Below, piece after piece: positions 29,876 to 38,760 of a stretch of 64,000 nt of DNA. Below the pieces are notes generated by a model, which saw only the letters and a program-made list of their open reading frames with translations, had not been told where the DNA came from and ran no database searches. This stretch comes from Phocaeicola paurosaccharolyticus JCM 15092 (lineage in GTDB: Bacteria > Bacteroidota > Bacteroidia > Bacteroidales > Bacteroidaceae). Every line of letters begins with the position of its first letter. The stretch's first letter is position 1. The stretch covers positions 26,937 to 90,936 of the forward strand of contig NZ_BAJR01000010.1 in assembly GCF_000613805.1 (NCBI RefSeq), in the 5' to 3' direction. Made by a program: the position numbers and the translations under genes.

Positions 29876-30563
29876 ATGAAAGCACGCATACTTTTTTTTG
29901 TCATTGCTCTGTCTGTTGACATTTAATGTGACATTTGCACAGAGCCTGAAATCTGTCTCTATACTTGGAGACTCATACTCTACATTCGAGGGTTTTATTC
30001 CCGATGGAAATAGTATATGGTATTGGAAGACTCCAAATCCTTCATTAACTGATGTTGATAAAGTAACCCAGACATGGTGGCATAAGTTTGTAAAAGAGAA
30101 TAATTTCAAACTTCTTGTGAATGATTCATATTCTGGCTCTACAATATGTAATACAGGATATAATAAAGAGGACTATACAGACAGATCGTTTATAACAAGA
30201 ATGAAAAGACTTGGGTGCCCTGATGTAATCTTTATTTTTGGTGCAACAAATGACTCTTGGGCAAACTCTCCTATAGGGGATTTTAAGTACTCTGATTGGA
30301 CAAAGGAAGATCTCTATAATTTCAGACCTGCACTATCATATCTGCTATCAAATATGATTGACTACTATCCTAACATAAAGATATATTATATACTGAATGA
30401 TGGGCTTAAAGAGGAGATAAACAACTCTATAAAAGATATTTGCAAACATTATGAAATATCTCTTATAGAGTTGAAAAATATTGATAAGAAAAATGGGCAC
30501 CCATCTGTTGTTGGAATGCAACATATATCAGAGCAACTTAAAGGTGCTTTACTTCTTAATTAA
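29876..30563 (+). CDS. Exported SGNH/GDSL-family hydrolase, apparent frameshift in the signal peptide
   Basis: About 228 residues if one T is removed from the T8 run at 29892-29899: the ATG at 29876 then gives MKARILFLSLLCLLTFNVTFA, a normal signal peptide, joined to QSLKSVSILGDSYSTFEG. As written, only a TTG at 29898 starts the long frame. SGNH motifs: block I GDSYS, block III GATNDSW, and HPSVVGMQHI with the His. It probably acts on an ester in the periplasm. It follows murF-alr by 15 bp. The T tract could be a sequencing error or a slippage site. Confidence 0.82.
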
Positions 30564-30983
30564 TTTATTTCTTACTAGATAATCAACAGAATATCTTCCT
30601 GGACCTGAAATATAAGAGATACAGAAAACCGCAAGATATAGTATTGCAAGTTCTTTAACTGCCATCGGATCGTTAGCATGTATCACAAATACAGCAACTA
30701 ACATGGTAAATATCAGAGGTATAAGCACTACTCTAGTGATAAATCCAAAAGTGAATGCAAGTCCGCAGAAAAGCTCTGCAAAGATTGCAAGCATAAGAGA
30801 AAGCTGAGAACCTACACCGAGAGGATCAGGGAAATTCTGCTCTAATGTACTGAAACTGGTCAATTTCATATAACCATGGCTAATGATAAAAAGACCAAAA
30901 ACTAATCTTAGTGCCAGTATCGCTACTGATACTGTTTTTGTGGACTCTTCACTAGGGAAAAGAAATTTGTACAATGCATTCAT
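30549..30983 (-). CDS. DoxX-family membrane protein
   Basis: 144 residues from the ATG at 30983 (MNALYKFLFPSEE); the frame is open further upstream but without a sensible start. Four membrane segments with the DoxX pattern LALRLVFGLFIISHGYMKL, FAELFCGLAFTFGFITRV and VKELAILYLAVFCISYI. DoxX proteins are small inner-membrane proteins linked to respiratory quinone or thiosulfate metabolism in some species; the role here is unknown. It converges on the SGNH gene and the two 3' ends overlap by 15 bp. Confidence 0.88.
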   Translation of the reverse strand: MNALYKFLFPSEESTKTVSVAILALRLVFGLFIISHGYMKLTSFSTLEQNFPDPLGVGSQLSLMLAIFAELFCGLAFTFGFITRVVLIPLIFTMLVAVFVIHANDPMAVKELAILYLAVFCISYISGPGRYSVDYLVRNKLIKK

Positions 30984-31051
30984 AATTGTTAATATTAGTG
31001 TTATATACAAGTATAACATTTTAATAGACAATTTTGTTTTAAACAATTTAT

Positions 31052-34000
31052 ATGAACGAAGAGATAAGAGAGTATTATCAGGAATTACTTAATATATATC
31101 AAGGAAATCAGACCCTTGAGCGCAAATATAGAAAGATGCGTGAACTGCTTGAAAGGGCAGTCCGCTCACAGATTAAGGATACCTCTCTACAGACTACTGA
31201 CTTTGCTGCACGGTTGAATTATGTTGCAACCATGAGCAATATGGATAATGTTGAATTTAATAATATCCATTCGTTCCGTCTTACTTCAAATGAGATTCTT
31301 AATCATCGGTTGGAACCTACAAATGAAGATTTTTTACGTCACCTATCCGCTGTCTCTTTTGCATTAAAGAGGATATTCAAAGTAGATATTCCTCTTAACC
31401 TTTTCTCTGTCTTACCCAAATATTCTTCAACTTCTGAATATAGGAGAGTAGCTTCAAAGAAGATAAAGAGGGTGAGAGTATGTTTTGACTATGCTGATGA
31501 AACATATCTATATGTAAGATCATCGGATAGTATTGACGATGACTATATAAAGGTACGATATAATATCAAAGGCGTTAACGAGGAGTTTGCTGAGAGTATT
31601 GATAACCTGTGGCGCTTTGCACAACTCAACCTTCTTGATGTTGAGGTGAATGATGAGGGAGAGTATACTCCTTCATTCATTGTTGTGGAGCCTGATTATC
31701 TTATAGATATCAGTTCGCTAGCTGAATGTTACCGTGACTATGGGTCTCATCCTGGCAACTATATATTGAGTCGTCTTATGCCTATTGATAATACCAGACC
31801 TTTACTCTTAGGAAATATAGCTAATCTTTTTCTTGATGAGTGGATACACTCTAAAGATGGTGAACCTGACTATTTGGAGTGCATGAAGATGGCATTCCGA
31901 CAATATCCTATTGAACTTGCTGCATGTGATGATCTAAAGGACCCTATAAAAGAGAAGGAGTTCTTTAATAGTTGCCGCCTGCATTTTGATAATATCCGTA
32001 AAACAGTTGAAGAGACATTTGTTGATCCCGGTTATAGACTTGATAAGCAGGATGCCGTTCTTGAACCTTCATATATATGTGAGGCATTGGGTATTCAGGG
32101 AAGACTAGACTATATGCAGCGTGATATGAGCAGCTTCATAGAGATGAAATCGGGTAAGGCTGATGAGTATGCTATTCCCGGTAAAATTGAGCCGAAAGAG
32201 AATAATAGAGTTCAAATGTTGCTTTATATGGCTGTACTTGATTATAGTATGGGTAGATCAAGAAGGTCAGTGCACCCGTATCTTTTTTATTCCAGGTATC
32301 CGATGCTCTACCCGGCTCGTGCATCTTGGACTCAGCTCAGACATATTATAAACTTAAGAAACCTTATTTTACAACAGGATTACGGAACTCAACTACACAA
32401 CAATATTGATTATACTGCCGAATTACTCTCTGGTATTAACTCAACTACTCTTAATATTAAAAAACTATCAAATCATTTTTGGGAGAGATATCTGCGCCCA
32501 TCTATTGATAGTTTGGATATTGATATAAAAGCACTTGATGATATTGAGAAGAGATATCTATATCAGTTATATAACTTTATAACAAAAGAGTTATATACAT
32601 CAAAGTCAGGTGATGCAGAGTATGAAAGTGCAAGGAAAGGGGCTTCTGCTCTTTGGCGCACATCCCTCGATGAGAAGTGTGAGGCAGGTGAGATTCTTTA
32701 TGATTTAATAATCAGTGATAATCATGTTGCTGAACTGCATAAAGCCCATATTACACTAGAAATTCCTGATTATGGAGAGGAGTATCTGCCTAATTTCCGA
32801 AATGGTGATGCCGTAGTACTGTATGAGAGGAATACAAATGACGATAATGTTTCCAATAAGATGGTATTTAAAGGAAATATTGAGAATATTAATGATGAGA
32901 AGATAACAATACGCCTTCGTGCTTCACAAAAGAATGTCAGAGTTTTCCCTCAAGAGAGCAAATATGCAGTTGAACATGATGTTATGGATACTACTTTTCG
33001 CTTTATGTATACCGGACTTTCACAGTTTATTAAAGCAAATCCAATGCGTCGTAAACTGTTGCTTGGTATAAGAGAACCAGAACATGATGATTCTTATGAT
33101 GAAAAAATAGCCATTTCATCGAATGATTTTGAGAGGGTGGCTTTAAAAGTAGAGGCTGCAAAAGATTGTTTCCTTTTGGTAGGACCTCCTGGAACAGGTA
33201 AGACATCTTGCGCTCTTAAAACAATAGTTGAGAGAGCTTTCAATAGTGGAAAACAGTTGCTGATAATGGCATATACAAATAGGGCTGTTGATGAAATATG
33301 CCAGTCGGTAGAGTCGATTACACCTAAAATAAGATATATACGTGTTGGTAGCGAACTTTCGTGTGATGCACGATATCGCGGATCTCTTATAGAAAATGTG
33401 CTTGACAACTGTCAGAAGAGAGCAGATGTTCAAAGGCTTATATCTGAGTGTCGTGTATATATAGGCACGGTAGCAAGCATCTCTGCTAAACCTGAACTGT
33501 TCAGACTTAAGCGCTTTGATCTTGCTTTAATTGATGAGGCTACACAGGTGCTTGAACCGCAATTGTTAGGTATTTTATCGGCAAAGTTCTCCGATGGCAG
33601 GGATGCTATAGGGAAGTTTGTATTGATTGGCGATTATAAACAGTTGCCTGCCGTAGTGCTGCAGAGTGACGATGACGCCATTGTGTGTGATAACACATTA
33701 AGAGAACTAGGTTTTGAATCACTAAAAAAATCTTTCTTCGAGCGACTATATACAAAGTATAAAAATAGTGATTGCTCATATTGTATAGATATGCTTTGCC
33801 GACAGGGAAGAATGCACCCTATGGTTGAGGCTTTCCCGAATGAAGAGTTTTATGAGGGTAAATTGATTCCGGTAGGTTTGCCACACCAGTTGGAGAATAT
33901 AAATAATGCTATGAACTTCATCCCTTCCCAACGAGATATTGACTCAATCTCAGGAAAGAGTAACAAGTATGAAGCTAAGATAGTTGCTGATATTGTTCAG

Positions 34001-34387
34001 AAGCTATTCTTTGAACTTGGAGATAGATTTGTCCCTTCTCTTTCAATAGGTGTTATAACGCCATATAGGAGTCAGATAGCTATGATAAGGAAAGAGATTC
34101 ACGATCTTGACATTCCGCAATTAGATGAGATCTCGGTCGATACCGTTGAAAGATATCAGGGTAGCCAGCGAGATATAATAATATACTCCTTTTCTGTTAA
34201 CTACCTTTATCAACTTAAAATGCTTCCAAATATAATTGAGGAGAATGGAAATCTGATTGACAGAAAACTTAATGTGGTGCTTACAAGATCAAGAAGAAGA
34301 ATATATATAACCGGAGTTGAGGATATATTGCGGAATAATGTGATATATAGAAATCTGATAGATTATATTAAAGGAACAACCTTATAA
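31052..34387 (+). CDS. Dna2-like fused PD-(D/E)XK nuclease and superfamily 1 helicase
   Basis: 1111 residues. A RecB-type nuclease core lies near 350-368 (GRLDYMQ… then IEMKSGKA, giving the Asp and the E-x-K pair). The helicase half starts near 700: Walker A GPPGTGKT at about 711-718, motif II LIDEATQVLEPQ, motif III GDYKQLPAVV, motif IV region CRQGRMHP, and motifs V/VI VDTVERYQGSQRD and VVLTRSRRR. The Upf1/Dna2/NAM7 subfamily fits. The N-terminal 340 residues show no domain I recognise. It probably processes DNA ends or flaps in repair; no restriction or CRISPR genes adjoin it. Single-gene unit ended by the terminator at 34411. Confidence 0.88.
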   Translation: MNEEIREYYQELLNIYQGNQTLERKYRKMRELLERAVRSQIKDTSLQTTDFAARLNYVATMSNMDNVEFNNIHSFRLTSNEILNHRLEPTNEDFLRHLSAVSFALKRIFKVDIPLNLFSVLPKYSSTSEYRRVASKKIKRVRVCFDYADETYLYVRSSDSIDDDYIKVRYNIKGVNEEFAESIDNLWRFAQLNLLDVEVNDEGEYTPSFIVVEPDYLIDISSLAECYRDYGSHPGNYILSRLMPIDNTRPLLLGNIANLFLDEWIHSKDGEPDYLECMKMAFRQYPIELAACDDLKDPIKEKEFFNSCRLHFDNIRKTVEETFVDPGYRLDKQDAVLEPSYICEALGIQGRLDYMQRDMSSFIEMKSGKADEYAIPGKIEPKENNRVQMLLYMAVLDYSMGRSRRSVHPYLFYSRYPMLYPARASWTQLRHIINLRNLILQQDYGTQLHNNIDYTAELLSGINSTTLNIKKLSNHFWERYLRPSIDSLDIDIKALDDIEKRYLYQLYNFITKELYTSKSGDAEYESARKGASALWRTSLDEKCEAGEILYDLIISDNHVAELHKAHITLEIPDYGEEYLPNFRNGDAVVLYERNTNDDNVSNKMVFKGNIENINDEKITIRLRASQKNVRVFPQESKYAVEHDVMDTTFRFMYTGLSQFIKANPMRRKLLLGIREPEHDDSYDEKIAISSNDFERVALKVEAAKDCFLLVGPPGTGKTSCALKTIVERAFNSGKQLLIMAYTNRAVDEICQSVESITPKIRYIRVGSELSCDARYRGSLIENVLDNCQKRADVQRLISECRVYIGTVASISAKPELFRLKRFDLALIDEATQVLEPQLLGILSAKFSDGRDAIGKFVLIGDYKQLPAVVLQSDDDAIVCDNTLRELGFESLKKSFFERLYTKYKNSDCSYCIDMLCRQGRMHPMVEAFPNEEFYEGKLIPVGLPHQLENINNAMNFIPSQRDIDSISGKSNKYEAKIVADIVQKLFFELGDRFVPSLSIGVITPYRSQIAMIRKEIHDLDIPQLDEISVDTVERYQGSQRDIIIYSFSVNYLYQLKMLPNIIEENGNLIDRKLNVVLTRSRRRIYITGVEDILRNNVIYRNLIDYIKGTTL

Positions 34388-34410
34388 ATAATGCCAAGTT
34401 GTATATATAA

Positions 34411-34461
34411 TTAAAGGTTCAGAATTGTCGTCAATTAATAACAACGATTCTGAACCTTTAA
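34411..34461. terminator. Bidirectional terminator
   Basis: TTAAAGGTTCAGAAT and its exact complement over a 21-base loop region, between the convergent helicase and permease genes. Confidence 0.75.
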
Positions 34462-34490
34462 AATTGAGTAGTATTATAGATTTTATTATT

Positions 34491-36005
34491 TTATTCTAAA
34501 ACGATAGGTTTGTATTTTGGAACCAAACTCTTCATTATAATCCATCCAATCAGGTATGATACAGCACATACACAGAAGATAATAAAATAACCTGCAGGTT
34601 TTCCATAGAATCCCATGAATTCCATTTGTGGTTGTAGAAATGTAGCACCTTGTGCTAGCAACTCCTTAGTCATCTCTACTTCTTGGCCGTCTACCAATGT
34701 TGTTCCTGCTGCATATACAAATAGGTTACCTGCAACATATTGCATAATCATAGATCCTATACCTCCTGCCATACCACCAATACCTGTAACTGTTGCGATT
34801 GCCGATTTAGGGAACATATCACCAACAGTAGAGAAAATATTAGCACTCCAAGATTGATGTGCAGCACATCCAAGTCCTATCATTATAATAGGTAACCATG
34901 GAGAAATAGTACCAAGTGGTTGAGCAAGTAGAACAAGAAGTGGAATAAATGCAAATATTAACATGGCACGCATACGTGCTGCATAAGGATTAAGTCCTGT
35001 TTTGTTAATTATTATAGTTGGAAGTTTACCTCCATATATTGAGAGCATTGTAATAGCATATAGAGTAAATATAAGTGCAATGCCTAATCCTTCGGATGTC
35101 TTTATGTTGAACTGTGTGCTAAGGTATGACGGAGTCCAGAAGAGGAAGAACCACCATACACCATCTGTAGCGAACTTACCTATAGCAAAAGACCAAGTCT
35201 GTTTGTATGAGAAAGCTTTCCAAATACTTATTGACTTCTCTTTATGCTCTGTTTCTTTAACAGTATCATTGTCATCTTTATCTTGTTCAATATACTCTAG
35301 TTCTACCTTATTAACATGCTTGCTCTTGCTTGGAGTAGAGTATATGAAAACCCAAAGTCCCATCCATACGAAGCCAAAAACACCAATTACGATAAATGCC
35401 ATTTCCCATCCGAGGAATTTAGCAAGGTATGGAATTGTAAGTGGAGCAATCAGTGCTCCAATAGATGCTCCTGCATTGAATATTGATGTGGCGTAAGCTC
35501 TATCTTTCTTAGGGAAATATTCAGCTGTAACTTTAATTGCAGCAGGGAAGTTTCCTGACTCACCAAGTGCCAATATACATCTAGCAGCTAGGAAAGCATA
35601 CATACTCACAGTCGATATTGTAACTACTACATCGCCTGTTGCGCCTATAAGTGCTGCTTTGCTGCCAATACCTGTCCAATACTCAGTAAATATTCCACAG
35701 CCTGCATGCATACAAGCACCTAAACTCCATATGCCTATAGCCCAAAGATAACCTTTCTTTGTTCCCATCCAGTCAATGAACTTTCCGGCAAAAATCATGC
35801 ATACTGCATATACAAGAGAGAAGATTGATGTTATTGTTCCGTAATGACTTTCATTCCAATGGAACTCGGGTTTAATAAATTCATCCCATGTTAAAGAGAG
35901 GACTTGTCGGTCAAGGTAATTTACTGTAGTGGCAAAAAACAGCATAGAACAGATAACCCATCTGTAATTGGTCATTTTGTCATTCCCATTTTGGAGTGCT
36001 TCCAT
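34491..36005 (-). CDS. MFS permease, hexuronate (ExuT/ACS) type
   Basis: 504 residues with 12 membrane segments and a charged cytoplasmic loop of about 35 residues in the middle. The start region NYRWVICSMLFFATTVNYLDRQVLSL is typical of the anion:cation symporter family (given in outline: NYRW…NYLDRQ). The closest well-known relatives are hexuronate transporters (ExuT), so uptake of galacturonate or glucuronate is likely, but other organic anions are possible. It is transcribed alone from a strong-looking promoter with upstream direct repeats. An alternative start is MTNYRW, 10 residues later. Confidence 0.88.
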   Translation of the reverse strand: MEALQNGNDKMTNYRWVICSMLFFATTVNYLDRQVLSLTWDEFIKPEFHWNESHYGTITSIFSLVYAVCMIFAGKFIDWMGTKKGYLWAIGIWSLGACMHAGCGIFTEYWTGIGSKAALIGATGDVVVTISTVSMYAFLAARCILALGESGNFPAAIKVTAEYFPKKDRAYATSIFNAGASIGALIAPLTIPYLAKFLGWEMAFIVIGVFGFVWMGLWVFIYSTPSKSKHVNKVELEYIEQDKDDNDTVKETEHKEKSISIWKAFSYKQTWSFAIGKFATDGVWWFFLFWTPSYLSTQFNIKTSEGLGIALIFTLYAITMLSIYGGKLPTIIINKTGLNPYAARMRAMLIFAFIPLLVLLAQPLGTISPWLPIIMIGLGCAAHQSWSANIFSTVGDMFPKSAIATVTGIGGMAGGIGSMIMQYVAGNLFVYAAGTTLVDGQEVEMTKELLAQGATFLQPQMEFMGFYGKPAGYFIIFCVCAVSYLIGWIIMKSLVPKYKPIVLE

Positions 36006-36092
36006 CTTAATAGATTTATTTTAGATTATTATATAGACCTTTCCGTATATTTAATATGGTAGGTACTTTTTCTTGTTAGAAATAAAACTTGC

Positions 36093-36123
36093 CAAAAATA
36101 AGGCCAATTATTTATTATTCAAA
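36093..36123 (-). promoter_or_regulatory. Full Bacteroides-type promoter of the permease
   Basis: The minus strand has TTTG at 36123-36120 and TATTTTTG at 36100-36093, 19 bp apart, which is the standard -33/-7 layout. Transcription would start near 36086, leaving a leader of about 80 nt. Confidence 0.75.
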
Positions 36124-36172
36124 GGTCTTCCTTCTATTTAATTGACAATTTTATTATTTTTTATTTATTTTA

Positions 36173-36208
36173 TGTTATCGCACACGAAAAAACTTGTTAT
36201 CGCACACG
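36173..36208. repeat. Two perfect 14-bp direct repeats spaced 22 bp
   Basis: TGTTATCGCACACG at 36173-36186 and again at 36195-36208. They lie 50 bp and more upstream of the -33 box of the permease promoter, on one face of the helix, so an activator site is the likely function. Confidence 0.7.
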
Positions 36209-36219
36209 GGTTGAAGAAA

Positions 36220-36253
36220 AGCGCTTCCACTATATTTTGATAGTGGAAGCGCT
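36220..36253 (-). terminator. Terminator of the phosphate permease gene
   Basis: AGCGCTTCCACTAT, 6-base loop, exact complement, then TTTTCTTC on the minus strand; 26 bp past the stop. Confidence 0.8.
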
Positions 36254-36278
36254 AAGTTATGATTAGGAATAAAATCTC

Positions 36279-38558
36279 TTATTCTTCAATATTGTTCTTT
36301 AGATTAGGGTACTCACTCTGAAACATTTTTCCAGCCCTGAGTAGGTGTCTCCAAATGCTAACTAGCTCTTGTGATTCCTGAAGTATATTCAGGTATACCA
36401 ATGATATTTGAACATTTACATCTTCTTCCTGGATTCTGTTAATAAGAGATTTCCGTATATCTGATATCTTATTCTTAAGATTATCTCCCTTTAATAATAT
36501 CTCATCAGATCTCTCAAAGTCACATTTCTCAAGAACATCTATAGCTTGAGTCATAAGGTTTATCAACTCCTCCCTGATAGGTAAGAACTCGTTAACAGCT
36601 CTTTTTGAAAGAGGTTTGAAGTTATTGTCTACATGCTCTTTACATGGCTCGGCTATTCTTTTGAGGCAATATAGCATCTGTTCGCAGCTATTGGAACCAA
36701 GGTGGAACCATGTGTTTTTCTCCAATGCAAGGAAGTTGTCAATTTTTCGAAGACCTATTATCTCTTTTCTTCTAGTCTTTTTTAATGCCTCTTTTTCACT
36801 AACTATACGATTGAGCGACTTCTTGAGGTTCTTTATATCTTCAGTTATGAAATCATCAGTAATCTGCTTATAGTTCTCCATCGTGAAGTTCATCTCACTG
36901 ACAAGGGTGTTCTTTACATGCACTTTGAGAAGTTGCCAACGTTCATCCTTGTCTTTCGTTGTCATTAACTGTGTGAATATCTCATCTTTACAATTCTTCT
37001 CTTTAGTCTGTTTCTTGTTGAATGAAATATGGCTTTTGACAAGAAGGAATATTGCTATTGCAATCATAATGAACATAACAGGTATGCCACCTATGTACAT
37101 AAGAAGAGTCACAATGGCACATATTGTAAACGCTGCACCAGCTGTAATAAACCATCCACCGATAACCGAAATAACACCTGTAATGCGGAATACAGCGCTA
37201 TCACGTCCCCAAGCACGGTCGGCAAGAGAAGTACCCATAGCTACCATGAAAGTTACATATGTAGTTGATAGTGGCAATTTTAATGATGTGCCAAGAGCGA
37301 TGAGAAGCCCTGCAAGTACAAGGTTCACTGAGGCACGAACAAGGTCGAAAGCAGCCCCGGGCTCGATAATCATAACCTCCTTAGAGAAACGTTTCTCCAC
37401 CCACTGTTTTGTACTGTCAGGTATGTACTTTGAAATAGTTGATGACATGTTCATTGTTGAACGAACAAGGCTTCTGGCAACAGCTGATGAACCAAACATC
37501 TCTTCTCCCTCTTCCTGTCTTGATAGATCAACAGATGTTTTTATTACATTGTGAGCCTTTTTTGATGTGAACAGTGATACCACCATAATAGCACCGGCTA
37601 ATAGCAAGAAGATAAATGGAGTCTTTGCAGGTTCGTTTAGCGATGTCATGAGGAAATTGTATGGATCGCCACTACCATTCTGTACGTAATCTGTATATGA
37701 AGAGAATCCCGCCAATGGTACACCGATAAAGTTTACAAGGTCATTGCCAGCAAAAGCCATAGCCAGTGCAAAAGTTCCGAAAAGTACTACTACCTTGAAT
37801 ACGTTGACTTTGAGTAAGTGAAGAGCCTGCATTAATATAGTGAAGAATACAAAAGATACTGAAACAAGCATAAGCGTGTTGTCTTGCACCCATTGTTTAT
37901 TTTCGGGAGTCATGAAAGATGAATCCTTCACACCTTTAATCAACATGAAATATATAATTGAAGTGATAGCTATACCTCCAAAGAGCCCTATAGAATATTT
38001 GAGCTTATTTGTATAACTGAAGGTGAAGATAAGTCGTGAGATGTATTGTACTAATATACCAAAGAAGAGTGCTACGGCAACCGAAAGAAATATTGCCATG
38101 ATTACTGAGAGCGCTTTTTCTGTGTTAAGCAGTTCTGCAAAGCCAAGTTGTCCAGTGGAGTCTCCTGCAATTTTAATCAAAGCAAGAACGAATGCCCCTC
38201 CTAATAGTTCGAAAACCATTGAAACTGTGGTTGAGGTTGGCATCCCAAGATTGTTAAAGATATCAAGTAGTACTACGTCGGTGACCATTACCGCAAGAAA
38301 AATGCACATCAATTCTTGAAAATGGAAACTCTCTGGTCTAAAAATTCCATGCCTGGCTATATCCATCATTCCATTACTCATTGTAGCGCCAATGAAAATA
38401 CCTACTGCTGCTACAATCATTATTTTATTAAAAGAGGCTGCTTTTGCACCAATAGCCGAATTAAGAAAATTCACAGCGTCGTTACTTACACCTACCATCA
38501 GGTCTATGATAGCAAGAATAAATAGGAAAATCAGAATTCCTAGAAATATTGTACTCAT
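36279..38558 (-). CDS. PiT-family inorganic phosphate permease with C-terminal PhoU-like domain
   Basis: 759 residues. Two PHO4 halves carry the duplicated signature: GVSNDAVNFLNSAIGA near the start and LPLSTTYVTFMVAMGTSLADRAWGRD (outline) near residue 430. About 11 membrane segments; residues about 530-759 form a soluble, mostly helical region resembling PhoU/DUF47, with repeated Lys/Glu-rich helices. Function: low-affinity phosphate (metal-phosphate) symport at the inner membrane, with the tail probably regulatory. Longer than E. coli PitA (about 500) because of the tail. Transcribed alone. Confidence 0.93.
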   Translation of the reverse strand: MSTIFLGILIFLFILAIIDLMVGVSNDAVNFLNSAIGAKAASFNKIMIVAAVGIFIGATMSNGMMDIARHGIFRPESFHFQELMCIFLAVMVTDVVLLDIFNNLGMPTSTTVSMVFELLGGAFVLALIKIAGDSTGQLGFAELLNTEKALSVIMAIFLSVAVALFFGILVQYISRLIFTFSYTNKLKYSIGLFGGIAITSIIYFMLIKGVKDSSFMTPENKQWVQDNTLMLVSVSFVFFTILMQALHLLKVNVFKVVVLFGTFALAMAFAGNDLVNFIGVPLAGFSSYTDYVQNGSGDPYNFLMTSLNEPAKTPFIFLLLAGAIMVVSLFTSKKAHNVIKTSVDLSRQEEGEEMFGSSAVARSLVRSTMNMSSTISKYIPDSTKQWVEKRFSKEVMIIEPGAAFDLVRASVNLVLAGLLIALGTSLKLPLSTTYVTFMVAMGTSLADRAWGRDSAVFRITGVISVIGGWFITAGAAFTICAIVTLLMYIGGIPVMFIMIAIAIFLLVKSHISFNKKQTKEKNCKDEIFTQLMTTKDKDERWQLLKVHVKNTLVSEMNFTMENYKQITDDFITEDIKNLKKSLNRIVSEKEALKKTRRKEIIGLRKIDNFLALEKNTWFHLGSNSCEQMLYCLKRIAEPCKEHVDNNFKPLSKRAVNEFLPIREELINLMTQAIDVLEKCDFERSDEILLKGDNLKNKISDIRKSLINRIQEEDVNVQISLVYLNILQESQELVSIWRHLLRAGKMFQSEYPNLKNNIEE

Positions 38559-38592
38559 AAAAGTTTGTTCTCTATTTGTTTTTAAAGTGATG

Positions 38593-38600
38593 CAAAACTA
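38593..38600 (-). promoter_or_regulatory. Candidate -7 box (TAGTTTTG) of the phosphate permease
   Basis: Minus-strand match to TAnnTTTG, 35 bp before the ATG. Confidence 0.4.
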
Positions 38601-38726
38601 TTTCAAGGATGTTATAATAACGTGTCATAAATATTACAAAACTGTTACAATATAGTAAAATAATAAATATCATGTATAAAATAATATTTCATCTTTTTTC
38701 TTTATAAATTATACGGTGTTTTTTAA

Positions 38727-38734
38727 TACCTTTG
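38727..38734 (+). promoter_or_regulatory. Candidate -7 box (TACCTTTG) of purH
   Basis: Match to TAnnTTTG, 27 bp before the purH ATG at 38761; it lies inside the longer open frame and therefore supports the later start. Confidence 0.5.
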
Positions 38735-38760
38735 TATTCCAAATACATAATAAAAAGAAT

